From assembly GCA_016938395.1 (NCBI GenBank), contig JAFGUS010000205.1, positions 1-18,529 of the forward strand: a DNA stretch of 18,529 nucleotides. The letters run 5' to 3'. Within the stretch, counting starts at the first letter, position 1. Each line of letters opens with the position of its first letter. This document shows, piece after piece, positions 7,564-15,798 of the stretch. Below the pieces are notes generated by a model, which ran no database searches, was not told the DNA's origin, and saw nothing but the letters and a program-made list of their open reading frames with translations. The translations under genes were made by a program, and so were the position numbers. The DNA is from Coriobacteriia bacterium (GTDB lineage: Bacteria; Actinomycetota; Coriobacteriia; Anaerosomatales; Anaerosomataceae).

Positions 7564-9632
7564 TAACCCGCGAGCTTGCCGAAGTCGGCGAACCCGTCGA
7601 AGAGTCCGCCGAGGCGGTTCAGAAGCGCGAGACGGTTGCGGCGGAGCGTCTCGTCAGCGTCCATGACGAGCACGGATTCGAAGAACGCGTCCACCGGAGC
7701 CCGTAGCCCTGCGAGCCCCGCGAGGGCGGCATCGTAATCATGTGCGGCCATGAGGGAGGCGGCCGTCTGTGACGCCACCACGAGCGCAGAATCGAGCGCG
7801 CCTTCCTCGGCCCCCATGAGCAGCGGGTCGGTGACCACACCGGCATCGGGGTCGGCGAGGTTGGCCGCCCGGCGGAACGCCACGGAAAGGTCGGCGCCCG
7901 CCTCGGTGCGTCTGAAGGCCGCGAGCGCGGTGATGCGGCGGAGCGTGTCGGCCGGGTCGGCGGAGGTGACCGCCATGACCGCGTCCACCTCGTCATAGGC
8001 GAAGCCGCGGTCCTTAAGCATCACGGCGAGCCGCCCGTCGAAGAACGCCTTCACGGTGGCGCCGACGGCGTTGGGGTCAAGTCCGGGAAGCACGTCTGTA
8101 TGGCCCGCGAGCGCCGCGGTGATGCCCTCGTCCAGGTCGAACCGCGCACCACCGTCGACCATCATCGTCAGGATGCCGATGGCCGAGCGGCGAAGCGCAT
8201 ACGGGTCCGCCGAGCCGGTCGGACCCTGGCCGATGGCGAAGATCCCCACGATGGTGTCGAGCTTGTCGGCTATCGAGACGAGCTTGCCCGCAAGCGACCG
8301 CGGCAGGCTGTCGCCCGCGTGGCGCGGACGGTAGTGATCCACGATCGCCTCGGCCACGCCCTCGGCTTCTCCGGCGGCCTGCGCGTAGCGCATACCCATC
8401 ACACCCTGGAGTGAGGTGAACTCGATCACCGCATGGGTGACGAGATCGGCCTTGGCCAGGTGCGCTGCCCGCTGTGCGTAGGCGGCGTCATCGGCGGGAG
8501 CATCGGTCGCCTCGGCGAGCGCGCGGGTGAGCGCCTCGATGCGCTCGACCTTGTCGCCGAGCGAACCGAGCTTCTCGTGGAAGACGATGGCGCCCAGCCG
8601 GTGGACGTACTCCTCGAGCGGGTGCGAGAGGTCCTCTTCGACGAAGAACGCCGCATCGGCCAGACGCGCGCGGATGACACGCTCGTGACCGGCGACGATG
8701 GCGTCCGTACGCGCGGGGTCGCCGTTGTGGACGACGATGAAGCGGTCCAGGAGTCCGCCTGCGGCGGTCTCCAGCGGGAAGTACCGCTGATGGCTCTCCA
8801 TCGCCTCCTCCACGATCTCGCGCGGGACGGCGAGGAACCGCTCATCGAAGCGACCGATACCGACCGTGGGGAACTCGACGAGGTTCACGACCTCGGCGAA
8901 GGTCTTCTCGGGTACGACCGCACGCGCACCGAGCGAAGCGGCCGCCTCGTCGATCTGACGGCGGATGGACTCCGCGCGCTCGCCAGCGTCCACGAGCACG
9001 TGCCCGCGACACATCGCATCGAGATACTCGGCGGCGGTATCGAGTTCGAGGGGGCCCGACAGGAACCGGTGGCCGACGGTGGTGCGACCAGCCTCGAGCC
9101 CGGCGAAGCGGACCGGCACGACCTCGGCGTCGAGCAGCGCCACAAGCCAGCGCACGGGGCGGATGAACCGTGTGGTCCCGCTCCCCCAGCGCTGGGACTT
9201 GGCCCAGTCCAGATCGCCGGCAAGTGCTGCGAGCAGCTCCGGCAGTACCTCGGCCGCGGCGCGCCCCGTCTCCTCGACCTGCGCGAAGACGTACTCGCCG
9301 CCGTCGATCTCACCGCGCCGCAGGTCCTCCACCGCGATGCCACGGCTGCGGGCGAAGCCCTCGGCGGCTTTGGTGGGGTTGCCTTCAGCATCGAACGCCG
9401 CCTTCACGGCGGGGCCCTTCACCGTGAGCGAGAGATCGTCCTGGCGGTCCGCGAGGTCGCTCACCACGAGCGCCAGGCGCCGGGGCGAACCGTACGTCGC
9501 GATGGTGTCGTAGCGGAGGCGTGCGCCGTCCAGCGCGGACGCGGCGCGGGCCTTGAGCTGGGTCACCGCATCGTACAGCGGTGCCGAGGGGATCTCCTCG
9601 ACGCCGATCTCGAAGAGCAGGGTGCGGCTCAC
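7563..9632 (-). CDS. glyS: Glycyl-tRNA synthetase beta subunit
   Basis: 689-residue beta chain of the alpha2-beta2 glycyl-tRNA synthetase; it binds tRNA-Gly, while the alpha chain activates glycine. Recognised by [15 protein letters not shown] at the N-terminus, the [20 protein letters not shown] block, [28 protein letters not shown], the [24 protein letters not shown] region (HD-like domain), and a helical DALR-type C-terminal anticodon region. Length is normal (about 680-700). The GTG start overlaps the glyQ stop by four bases (GTGA). The 3' end touches ppsR. Confidence 0.97.
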   Translation of the reverse strand: MSRTLLFEIGVEEIPSAPLYDAVTQLKARAASALDGARLRYDTIATYGSPRRLALVVSDLADRQDDLSLTVKGPAVKAAFDAEGNPTKAAEGFARSRGIAVEDLRRGEIDGGEYVFAQVEETGRAAAEVLPELLAALAGDLDWAKSQRWGSGTTRFIRPVRWLVALLDAEVVPVRFAGLEAGRTTVGHRFLSGPLELDTAAEYLDAMCRGHVLVDAGERAESIRRQIDEAAASLGARAVVPEKTFAEVVNLVEFPTVGIGRFDERFLAVPREIVEEAMESHQRYFPLETAAGGLLDRFIVVHNGDPARTDAIVAGHERVIRARLADAAFFVEEDLSHPLEEYVHRLGAIVFHEKLGSLGDKVERIEALTRALAEATDAPADDAAYAQRAAHLAKADLVTHAVIEFTSLQGVMGMRYAQAAGEAEGVAEAIVDHYRPRHAGDSLPRSLAGKLVSIADKLDTIVGIFAIGQGPTGSADPYALRRSAIGILTMMVDGGARFDLDEGITAALAGHTDVLPGLDPNAVGATVKAFFDGRLAVMLKDRGFAYDEVDAVMAVTSADPADTLRRITALAAFRRTEAGADLSVAFRRAANLADPDAGVVTDPLLMGAEEGALDSALVVASQTAASLMAAHDYDAALAGLAGLRAPVDAFFESVLVMDADETLRRNRLALLNRLGGLFDGFADFGKLAG

Positions 9633-10546
9633 TCGGCATCACCGCCTTCGGCCTGCGAGGCGGTCTGCACCCCGGCGTACGGGACGTCGCGGCGGCCGAC
9701 CTCCGGCGAGACGACGTATGCCTCGGCGGCGGCCTTGGCGAGCGCCCGGATGCGGCCGATGAAGCTGACGCGCTCGGTCACCGCGATGGCGCCGCGCGCG
9801 TCGAGCAGGTTGAAGTAGTGCGAGCACTTGAGCGCCTGCTCGTAGGCGGGCAGAACGGCGCCGGCGGCCAGCACGCGGCGCGACTCGGCCTCATGCTGGT
9901 CGAAGAGGCTCCGGAGCATGTCCGTATCGGCGAGCTCGAAGTTGTACGACGACTGCTCGCGCTCGTTGCGCAGGAAGACGTCGCCGTAGGTGAAGCCGGG
10001 CGCCCACTCGAGATCGTAGACCGAGTCCACACCCTGGATGTACATCGCGAGGCGCTCCACACCGTAGGTTATCTCGGCGGGGACCGGGTCGCACTCGATG
10101 CCGCCCACCTGCTGGAAGTACGTGAACTGCGTCACTTCCATGCCGTTGAGCCACACCTCCCAGCCGAGGCCCCACGCGCCGAGTGTCGGAGACTCCCAGT
10201 CGTCCTCCACGAGGCGCATGTCATGCTCGGTCGGCTCGATGCCGATGGCGCGGAGCGAGTTGAAGTACAGGTCGAGCACATCGTCCGGGCTCGGCTTCAG
10301 GATCACCTGGTACTGGTAGTAGTGCTGCAACCGGTTGGGATTCTCGCCGTAGCGACCGTCGGTGGGACGCCGGCTTGGCTGCACGTACGCGCAGCGCCAC
10401 GCATCGGGTCCGAGCGAGCGGAGCGTGGTGGCCGAGTGGAACGTGCCCGCGCCGACCTCCATGTCGTGCGGCTGCAGCAGCACGCAGCCCTGGTCGGCCC
10501 AGTACCGCTGCAGTGCGAGGATCATGTCCTGGAAGTTGAGCGCCAT
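9629..10546 (-). CDS. glyQ: Glycyl-tRNA synthetase alpha subunit
   Basis: 305-residue catalytic alpha subunit; it forms glycyl-adenylate and works with the beta chain encoded just downstream. The family pattern starts at [18 protein letters not shown], followed by [54 protein letters not shown] and [20 protein letters not shown] chose the ATG at 10546, whose product starts MALNFQDM as in homologues, with GGGGAG three bases before it. An ATG at 10561 (adding MNGEW) is an alternative. The open frame to 10618 lacks support and runs past the predicted -10 box. It is first gene of the left block, read from a divergent spacer shared with the ppx-like gene. Confidence 0.96.
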   Translation of the reverse strand: MALNFQDMILALQRYWADQGCVLLQPHDMEVGAGTFHSATTLRSLGPDAWRCAYVQPSRRPTDGRYGENPNRLQHYYQYQVILKPSPDDVLDLYFNSLRAIGIEPTEHDMRLVEDDWESPTLGAWGLGWEVWLNGMEVTQFTYFQQVGGIECDPVPAEITYGVERLAMYIQGVDSVYDLEWAPGFTYGDVFLRNEREQSSYNFELADTDMLRSLFDQHEAESRRVLAAGAVLPAYEQALKCSHYFNLLDARGAIAVTERVSFIGRIRALAKAAAEAYVVSPEVGRRDVPYAGVQTASQAEGGDAE

Positions 10547-10602
10547 CCACTCCCCATTCATCGTGCCGTCATGCCCGCTCGTCGCGCGAGAGCGTGGCAG
10601 AC

Positions 10603-10608
10603 AGTGTA
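10603..10608 (-). promoter_or_regulatory. Candidate -10 element for glyQ (left half of divergent promoter pair)
   Basis: TACACT on the minus strand, followed by GTCTGC, about 55 bases before the glyQ ATG. The 12-base string TACACTGTCTGC matches the plus-strand element at 10648-10659 in 11 positions, in mirror orientation. I see no good -35 box at 16-19 bases, so this is tentative; an operator reading is also possible. Confidence 0.35.
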
Positions 10609-10624
10609 CACCAGCCACCGGCGC

Positions 10625-10634
10625 TACACCGTGT
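10625..10634. promoter_or_regulatory. Palindromic element in the divergent spacer (possible operator)
   Basis: TACACCGTGT contains ACAC-C-GTGT, a perfect 4-bp inverted repeat. It lies between the two candidate -10 boxes, 23 bases from the matching ACAC-T-GTGT at 10649-10657, and is close to GTGTACAC at 10604-10611. A repressor or activator could bind here, but chance cannot be excluded with such short arms. Confidence 0.3.
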
Positions 10635-10647
10635 CAGTGCAGGGCGA

Positions 10648-10653
10648 TACACT
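10648..10653 (+). promoter_or_regulatory. Candidate -10 element for the ppx-like gene (right half of divergent pair)
   Basis: TACACT on the plus strand, followed by GTGTGC; its end is 39 bases before the ATG at 10693. It is the mirror partner of the element at 10603-10608. The -35 region is poor. Confidence 0.35.
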
Positions 10654-10692
10654 GTGTGCAGATGCTCATCGCACCCGGCCCGTGAGGCACAC

Positions 10693-11661
10693 ATGCACCG
10701 CATCGCCGTGATCGACATCGGCTCCAACGCGATCCGCTGCACGGTCGCCGACGTGCTCGCACACGATGCGCTCCTGGTCGTGGCCGACGAACGCATCCAG
10801 ACCAGCCTCGCGAGCGGCCTGGTGAGCACCGGGCGCCTCTCCGAGGACTCGATCGAGTCGTCCGTCGAGGCGATCGCGGCACTGCTGATGCTGACACGCG
10901 AGCACGGCGTCCGGGCCGTCCGCGCGATCGCCACCGCCGCCGTGCGCACCGCTGCCAACGGGCAGGAGTTCGTCGACCGCGTCCACCGCGAGCTGGGGCT
11001 CGCAATCGAGATCATCGATGGCCAGCGCGAGGCACGCCTCGCGCTCACGAGCGCCGCGGCCGCGTTCGAGCTGCCCGACCCTGTCTGCGTCGCCGACATC
11101 GGGGGTGCGTCGCTCGAGGTCGTGGTGTTGCGGGGTGATCGCCCCGAGCGCACCTTGTCGCTGCCGCTCGGCGCCGTCGTGGTGGACAACCGCCTCCCCG
11201 CAGGTGACGCGCCGCCGCCACAGGCCCGGCTCGCGCAGGTCGGCGCCGGTGTCCGCGAGGAGATCGCCGCCTCGCTCGGCCCTGTGTCCGGGCGCGTGCC
11301 AAGCGCGATCTGCAGCGGGGGGACCATCACCTCGCTCATCGGGGCCGTCAGCGCGCGACGCGGCGGCTCCCCGATCGACATCCACGGCGTGCGCGCGTCG
11401 ATCGACGAGATCCGTGAAATCGCGGCCGCGGTCGCAGCGTGCACGCTCACCGAGCGCGGGCGTATCCCGGGCATCCCGCCCTACCGCGCCCAGACGGTGC
11501 TGGCCGGTTCGATCGTCATGCTCGAGCTCTTCTCGCTGCTCGGTACCGAGGTCGTGTTCGCGAACCGGCGGGGCATCCGAGAGGGACTGATGATCGAGAT
11601 GGCCCGGCAGCTGCGCACCTCCCAGCATCTCGGCCCTTCGCGGCGCGTCGGACCCGCCTGA
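10693..11661 (+). CDS. Ppx/GppA-family phosphatase (exopolyphosphatase or pppGpp phosphatase)
   Basis: 322-residue ASKHA-fold phosphatase of the Ppx/GppA family, the only plus-strand gene here. Members remove the terminal phosphate from polyphosphate or the 5' phosphate from pppGpp. Motifs: the first phosphate loop AVIDIGSNAIRCTV (5-18), DGQREARLAL with the likely catalytic Glu113, VADIGGASLEV (second loop, about 133-143), CSGGTITSL, and NRRGIREGL near the end. It is the short form, without the C-terminal HD domain of E. coli Ppx and GppA. The second loop reads DIGGASLE instead of the usual DIGGGST/SE, and the catalytic region has QREA where EEA is common, so it is a divergent member. GTGAGG (10682-10687) five bases before the ATG supports this start. 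Substrate cannot be assigned. Confidence 0.88.
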   Translation: MHRIAVIDIGSNAIRCTVADVLAHDALLVVADERIQTSLASGLVSTGRLSEDSIESSVEAIAALLMLTREHGVRAVRAIATAAVRTAANGQEFVDRVHRELGLAIEIIDGQREARLALTSAAAAFELPDPVCVADIGGASLEVVVLRGDRPERTLSLPLGAVVVDNRLPAGDAPPPQARLAQVGAGVREEIAASLGPVSGRVPSAICSGGTITSLIGAVSARRGGSPIDIHGVRASIDEIREIAAAVAACTLTERGRIPGIPPYRAQTVLAGSIVMLELFSLLGTEVVFANRRGIREGLMIEMARQLRTSQHLGPSRRVGPA

Positions 11662-11680
11662 GCCGACGCCGGACCTCAGG
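11657..11680. terminator. Hairpin in the convergent ppx-like / recO junction
   Basis: CCTGAGCCG (11657-11665), loop ACGC, CGG, a two-base bulge, and CTCAGG (11675-11680) can form a nine-pair stem. The TGA stop of the ppx-like gene lies in one arm and the TGA stop of recO (minus strand) in the other. It could serve both transcripts, but no U tract follows on either side. Confidence 0.35.
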
Positions 11681-12437
11681 GCAGCGCGTCCCCCACCGTC
11701 GCTGCGTAGAGGTCGAGCGCCTTGAGCCGCGCCGGTACATGGTAGGCCACGAGCCGCCGCGCGAGCACGAACGCGTCGACCACCAGCCTCGGCGACGCCT
11801 CGATCCCGGCGACCTCGGTCATCCGAGCTCCCAGATACGCGGACAGCAGATGGCGGACCTCGAGTGACGCTATCACGGTGGCATGCTCGTGGAGCGAACA
11901 ATCCTCGCACAGCGGCCCGGCGTTCTCGAGCGAGAAGAGTGTCGATGCGCCCGAGTCCGAGCCGCATATCGCGCACGCGCCGAACTGCGGGCGGTAGCCG
12001 TGCATCGCGATGCCCTTCACGAGGAACGCGGTCACGAGCGGTGTGAGCCCGGTGGCCGAGGCCGTCTCGATCGCATCGAGCGACGCGCACGCGAGCCCGA
12101 AGAGCCGGTCTTCGGTCTGGCACTCCACCGAGATCTTGTCGAGGAAGTCTACGAGCACGGAGGCCGCTGTGGACCTGTCGTAGTCGGTCCGCACGCCGGA
12201 GTGCGACACGGCGATCTCCACGTCACTGATCGTGTCGAGCGAGCGGCCCTCGTGCAACAGCAGATCGGCCACCACGTACGGCTCCACCCGTCCGCCCAAT
12301 CGTGAGCCGGGTTTGCGCGCGCCTTTGGCGACAGCGCGCACCTGGCAGCCGTCCTCGGCCAGGAACGTCACGATGAGGTCCGTCTCGCCCAGCTTGGTCT
12401 TCTTGAGCGAGAGCGCCCGGACACGCCGTGAGGTCAT
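11676..12437 (-). CDS. recO: DNA repair protein RecO
   Basis: 253-residue recombination mediator that works with RecF/RecR to load RecA on SSB-coated single-stranded DNA and anneal strands. The N-terminal OB fold starts RRVRALSLKKTKLGETDLIV and continues with RAVAKGARKPGSRLGG. A zinc site is visible as C155-x2-C158 (CAICGSDSG) and C177-x2-C180 (CEDC). Length is normal (about 240-270). The ATG lies five bases after the deoC stop; its ribosome site is weak, so coupling to deoC is likely. It is the last gene of the right block and converges on the ppx-like gene with 14 bases between stops. Confidence 0.94.
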   Translation of the reverse strand: MTSRRVRALSLKKTKLGETDLIVTFLAEDGCQVRAVAKGARKPGSRLGGRVEPYVVADLLLHEGRSLDTISDVEIAVSHSGVRTDYDRSTAASVLVDFLDKISVECQTEDRLFGLACASLDAIETASATGLTPLVTAFLVKGIAMHGYRPQFGACAICGSDSGASTLFSLENAGPLCEDCSLHEHATVIASLEVRHLLSAYLGARMTEVAGIEASPRLVVDAFVLARRLVAYHVPARLKALDLYAATVGDALP

Positions 12438-12442
12438 GGGTA

Positions 12443-13129
12443 CTAGCCGCGCGCTTCGAGCGCCTCGAGGATCTCAAGCCCGGAGGACGTGCCCAGGCGC
12501 GACGCACCCGCGTCCAGCATCACAAGCGCGGTGTCCAGGTCACGTATGCCGCCCGCCGCCTTGACGCCGATATCCGGGCCGACCGTCGCGCGCATGAGGC
12601 GGACGTCTTCGGCCGAAGCCCCCCGCGGACCGAAACCCGTGGACGTCTTCACGTAGTGGGCGCCCGCCTCCACCGCGATCACGCACGCCCGCTCGATGTG
12701 GGCGGGCTCGAGGTACCCGGTCTCGAGGATCACCTTCACGATCGCGCCCTCCGAGTTCTCGGCCACCGTCCGCACGACCGCCTCGATGTCATCGCGCACG
12801 AAGCGGTCGTCGCCCTCAAGGAGCGCAGCGATGTTGAGTACCATGTCCACCTCGGCACAGCCGAGCGCCACAAGGTGCGCAGCCTCCTCGGCCTTCGATT
12901 CGGTATTGGAGTAGCCGAGCGGAAACCCACAGACGGAACACACGAGCGTAGATGTACCGGCGAGCCGCTGGCTCGCCAGCGGAACGAGGAACGGAGAGAC
13001 GCACAGCGTCGCGAAACCCGCTCCCGAACAGGCATCCATCCACGAGGAGGCGCCCTGGTATCCCACGGTCGGCTTGAGCAGTGTCTGGTCGATCACCTTG
13101 CCGAGGGTCTGCCGGTCCATCGTGCTCAC
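12443..13129 (-). CDS. deoC: Deoxyribose-phosphate aldolase
   Basis: 228-residue class I aldolase that splits 2-deoxyribose 5-phosphate into acetaldehyde and glyceraldehyde 3-phosphate, ending deoxynucleoside breakdown. Catalytic residues are present: Lys161 (Schiff base) in YVKTSTGFGPRGA, Lys190 in GVKAAGGIRD, and Asp95 in EVDMVLNI. Length is normal (about 215-230). The GTG start overlaps the era stop by four bases (GTGA, 13126-13129), with GGGGAA five bases ahead; an ATG three codons downstream is an alternative. Its place between era and recO is unusual, but cdd, another salvage gene, lies one gene away. No sign of transfer in base use. Confidence 0.96.
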   Translation of the reverse strand: MSTMDRQTLGKVIDQTLLKPTVGYQGASSWMDACSGAGFATLCVSPFLVPLASQRLAGTSTLVCSVCGFPLGYSNTESKAEEAAHLVALGCAEVDMVLNIAALLEGDDRFVRDDIEAVVRTVAENSEGAIVKVILETGYLEPAHIERACVIAVEAGAHYVKTSTGFGPRGASAEDVRLMRATVGPDIGVKAAGGIRDLDTALVMLDAGASRLGTSSGLEILEALEARG

Positions 13130-14040
13130 AACCCTTCCCCGTAGCCGAAGCGCTTGATCTGCGACCCGTCCCGACGCCAGTCCTTGCGCACCTTCACCCG
13201 CAGGTCGAGGTGCGCCTTCGTGCCCAGGAGCCGCTCCATGTCGGCGCGGGCCTCGGTGCCGATCTCGCGGATCATCTCGCCGCCCTTACCGATGATGATG
13301 CCCTTCTGGGACTCGCGCTCCACGTAGATCGTGGCGGTGATGCGGTGGAAATCGCGCTTCCCGTCGTACTCGAGGTCGTCGAGCATGACACCCACCGCGT
13401 GCGGAACCTCGTCGTGGGTCTTTCGGAGCACCTTCTCGCGAACGAGTTCGGCCAGCATCACCGAGAGCGGCTGGTCGGTGGTCATGTCGCGCGGGAAGAA
13501 CCGTGGGCCGTCGGGCAGCAGCGGGACGACCGTCTCTACGAAGGCATCCAGGTTGAAGCCGGTCTGCGCCGAGAGGACCACCTCGGCCACAGGCGTGACG
13601 AGCTCGCGCGCCTTTGCGAGCTGCCGTTCGATGGTCGCCTCGTCGGCGGCGTCGGCCTTGGTGAGCACGAGTACCACCGGACGCCTGCCGCTGGCCACGC
13701 GCTCGGCCACCCAGCGGTCGCCCGACCCCACCGGCGCGCTCGCATCGATGCACAGCGCGATCACGTCCACGTCGGCCGCCGCGAGCACGCTCGAGCGGTT
13801 GACCTCCTCGCCGAGGGCGTCGTGCGGCTTATGCAGACCCGGCGTGTCAACGAGCACGATCTGCGCGTCCTCGCGGTCGAGCACCGCCCGGAGCCGGTGC
13901 CGTGTGGTCTGCGGAGTGTCCGACGTGATGGCGACCTTCGTGCCGACGAGCGCGTTGACGAGCGTGCTCTTGCCCGCGTTCGGGCGCCCTACGAGCGCGA
14001 CGAACCCGCTTGCGACCTCCTCGTACCCTGAGTCGCTCAC
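13126..14040 (-). CDS. era: GTPase Era
   Basis: 304-residue ribosome-assembly GTPase that binds the 3' end of 16S rRNA. GTPase motifs: G1 GRPNAGKST (18-26), G2 region TPQTTRHR, G3 DTPG (65-68), G4 TKAD (127-130), and G5 SAQ. The C-terminal KH RNA-binding domain carries GIIIGKGGEMIREIG. Length is normal. The frame is open to 14208, but the GTG at 14040 overlaps the cdd stop by four bases, has GGGGAA eight bases upstream (14049-14054), and gives the expected short N-terminus before the G domain. Confidence 0.97.
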   Translation of the reverse strand: MSDSGYEEVASGFVALVGRPNAGKSTLVNALVGTKVAITSDTPQTTRHRLRAVLDREDAQIVLVDTPGLHKPHDALGEEVNRSSVLAAADVDVIALCIDASAPVGSGDRWVAERVASGRRPVVLVLTKADAADEATIERQLAKARELVTPVAEVVLSAQTGFNLDAFVETVVPLLPDGPRFFPRDMTTDQPLSVMLAELVREKVLRKTHDEVPHAVGVMLDDLEYDGKRDFHRITATIYVERESQKGIIIGKGGEMIREIGTEARADMERLLGTKAHLDLRVKVRKDWRRDGSQIKRFGYGEGL

Positions 14041-14468
14041 TCCTCGTCTTCCCCGGTGTCCTGGTCCAGGTACCCGCGCACGAACGCCTCGGGCAACAAC
14101 TCGTCCAGGCGCAAGACGTCGATGGCGTCGGTCTTGCCGCTCATGATGACGCGCATCGCGGGGTTGAACTCGGCGAGGAACTGACGACATGCGCCGCAGG
14201 GCACGCACGGGGCCTCGGAGTCACCGATCACGGCGATCGCGTCGAAGTCGGTGTAGCCGGCTGTGACGGCGGCGAGCGCCGCCGAACGCTCGGCGCAGAT
14301 GGTGGAGCCGTACGCGGCGTTCTCGACGTTCACGCCCTGGAATATCTCGCCACCCGCGAAGATCGCCGCACCCACCCGGAAGTTCGAGTACGGCACGTAG
14401 GCACGTGGCTGCACCTCGCGCGCGAACGCGAGCAGGGCCAGGTCACCCTCGGTTATGTGCTTCGGCAC
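14037..14468 (-). CDS. cdd: Cytidine deaminase
   Basis: 143-residue zinc enzyme that deaminates cytidine and deoxycytidine to uridine and deoxyuridine (pyrimidine salvage). The active site is intact: Cys58-Ala-Glu60 in STICAERSA, and Cys91 and Cys94 in PCGACRQF, the three-cysteine zinc site of the tetrameric class. The N-terminal YVPYSNFRVGAA substrate block is typical. The GTG at 14468 is chosen because a perfect AAGGAGG lies six bases ahead; it overlaps the CorC-type gene by 26 bases. A longer frame to 14522 has no support. An acidic tail (QDTGEDEE) ends the protein, and its DNA carries the era ribosome site. Confidence 0.96.
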   Translation of the reverse strand: MPKHITEGDLALLAFAREVQPRAYVPYSNFRVGAAIFAGGEIFQGVNVENAAYGSTICAERSAALAAVTAGYTDFDAIAVIGDSEAPCVPCGACRQFLAEFNPAMRVIMSGKTDAIDVLRLDELLPEAFVRGYLDQDTGEDEE

Positions 14469-15759
14469 CTTCCGCCTCCTTCTCCTGGTCTGAGCGCGGC
14501 TCCACGAGCAGCCGTCGCACACGATTGCCTTCCATGTCTCGCACGGTCATCCGCACGCCCTCAACCTCGATTGAATGCCCCGGTTCGGGGATGCATCCGG
14601 CCGTCTCCACGAACAGTCCGCCGATAGAGTCGGCCTCGATCTCGATCGCGGTGCCCAGCAGGTCGTTGAAGTCGTCGACCGGAAGACGGGCGTCGAGCAG
14701 GAGCGCCCCGCCTTCGAGCTCGACCACGAGCTCCTCGGCCCGGTCGTACTCGTCGAAGATCTCGCCCACGATCTCCTCGATGAGGTCCTCGATCGTGACG
14801 AGCCCGGCCGTACCACCGTATTCGTCGGCCACGAGCGCGATGTGTGTCTTGCGCTGCCGCATCTCCACCAGGAGTTCGTCCACCGGCTTCGTCTCGGGGA
14901 CGAAGAACGCTTCGCGCACGAACGGCGCCACCGTCTCGGGACATCCGGCGTCGCCGATGCACCTGAGCAGATCCTTGGCGTACAGCACGCCGAGGATGTC
15001 ATCGAGCGTCTCCCGGTAGACCGGCACGCGGGAGAGTCCCGTTCGGCGCACAAGCTGCACCGCGTCGTCGATCGTGGCGGTGTCCTCGAGGCACTCCATG
15101 TCGGTGCGCGGGACCATCACCTCGCGCACGATGGTGCTCGCGAAGTCCACCACCGCCTCGAAGATCGCCTCCTCGGCGTCCTCGCGCTCGGAGACCGCGT
15201 CGCTCGAGGTCTCAGGCGCGTACTCGTCGCCCGTGAGCCATGCGTCGCGCACGGGCTCTTCGGCGATCAGCGAGGTGACGGCCACCCACCCGGCCGCGAA
15301 CATCCGCGCCACCGGAGCGAGCACGGCTGTGAGACGCGCAGCCGCGGGGGCCATCGCCAGACCCACACGCTCGGGATTCTGCACCGCGAGCGTCCGCGGG
15401 AGCGTCTCGCCGAGGATGAAGACCACCACCAGCGAGAGCACCGAGGCGCCGAGCAGCAGCACGAGCGGCGCGTGCGAGAGCACGCCTTCCTCGGCCACGG
15501 CGAGCGCAGCGTAGCCGAGCACCGCCGCCGCAAGCGAGAAAGCGAGTGCGCGCCACAGCGAGACGGCCGCCGCAAGCCGACTGGGCCGGTCCGCGAGTGC
15601 GTCGAGCGGCACTGCGCCGATGACCTCGGCATCCACGAGCCTGCGCGTGCGGGTGCGCGAGAGCAGGCGCACCGCAGAATCGGCCGCGGTGAGCACCGTC
15701 ATCACGGCTATGAGGATGACGAGCGCAAGCGCCGTCAGTAGTAGCACCAGACCGATCAT
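14443..15759 (-). CDS. CNNM/CorC-family transporter (DUF21 + CBS pair + CorC/HlyC domain)
   Basis: 438-residue membrane protein of the CNNM/CorC (HlyC, TlyC, YhdP/MpfA-like) family, linked to Mg2+ export in Gram-positives. Residues 1-170 form the DUF21 region with about four hydrophobic segments and the conserved ILGETLPRTLAVQNP. A CBS pair follows (about 195-320; VMVPRTDMECL, GLSRVPVYRE, GVLYAKDLL). VADEYGGTAGLVTIEDLIEE and IVGEIFDEYD end the second CBS, then comes the CorC/HlyC domain (about 345-425). Length is normal. The ATG follows GGGGCAAGG. The gene sits 39 bases after the dgkA/PAP2 fusion and overlaps cdd by 26 bases. The ion transported is inferred from relatives, and its place in this operon is common in actinobacteria. 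Confidence 0.92.
   Translation of the reverse strand: MIGLVLLLTALALVILIAVMTVLTAADSAVRLLSRTRTRRLVDAEVIGAVPLDALADRPSRLAAAVSLWRALAFSLAAAVLGYAALAVAEEGVLSHAPLVLLLGASVLSLVVVFILGETLPRTLAVQNPERVGLAMAPAAARLTAVLAPVARMFAAGWVAVTSLIAEEPVRDAWLTGDEYAPETSSDAVSEREDAEEAIFEAVVDFASTIVREVMVPRTDMECLEDTATIDDAVQLVRRTGLSRVPVYRETLDDILGVLYAKDLLRCIGDAGCPETVAPFVREAFFVPETKPVDELLVEMRQRKTHIALVADEYGGTAGLVTIEDLIEEIVGEIFDEYDRAEELVVELEGGALLLDARLPVDDFNDLLGTAIEIEADSIGGLFVETAGCIPEPGHSIEVEGVRMTVRDMEGNRVRRLLVEPRSDQEKEAEGAEAHNRG
14475..14481 (-). promoter_or_regulatory. Ribosome binding site that decides the cdd start
   Basis: AAGGAGG on the minus strand, six bases before GTG 14468. It lies inside the last codons of the CorC-type gene and is the strongest ribosome site in the window. 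Confidence 0.75.
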
Positions 15760-15798
15760 GTCCTTGCCCCTGCTCCCCTACGGCCTACGACGTGCGGT

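Noticed and set aside
10547..10692. Glycine T-box or other riboswitch before glyQ
   Set aside because: The likely leader is only about 50 bases and has no T-box sequence or stem I-like structure; there is not enough room.
10666..12123. A minus-strand open frame of 485 codons opposite the ppx-like gene and overlapping recO
   Set aside because: The Ppx/GppA and RecO motifs are in the other frames; this one shows no recognisable domain.
14041..14208. N-terminal extensions of open frames upstream of era, and similarly of cdd (to 14522), dgt (to 4025), glyQ (to 10618) and the ppx-like gene (from 10594)
   Set aside because: The extensions are Arg-rich, lack ribosome sites, run through the neighbouring gene or promoter, and are absent from the families.
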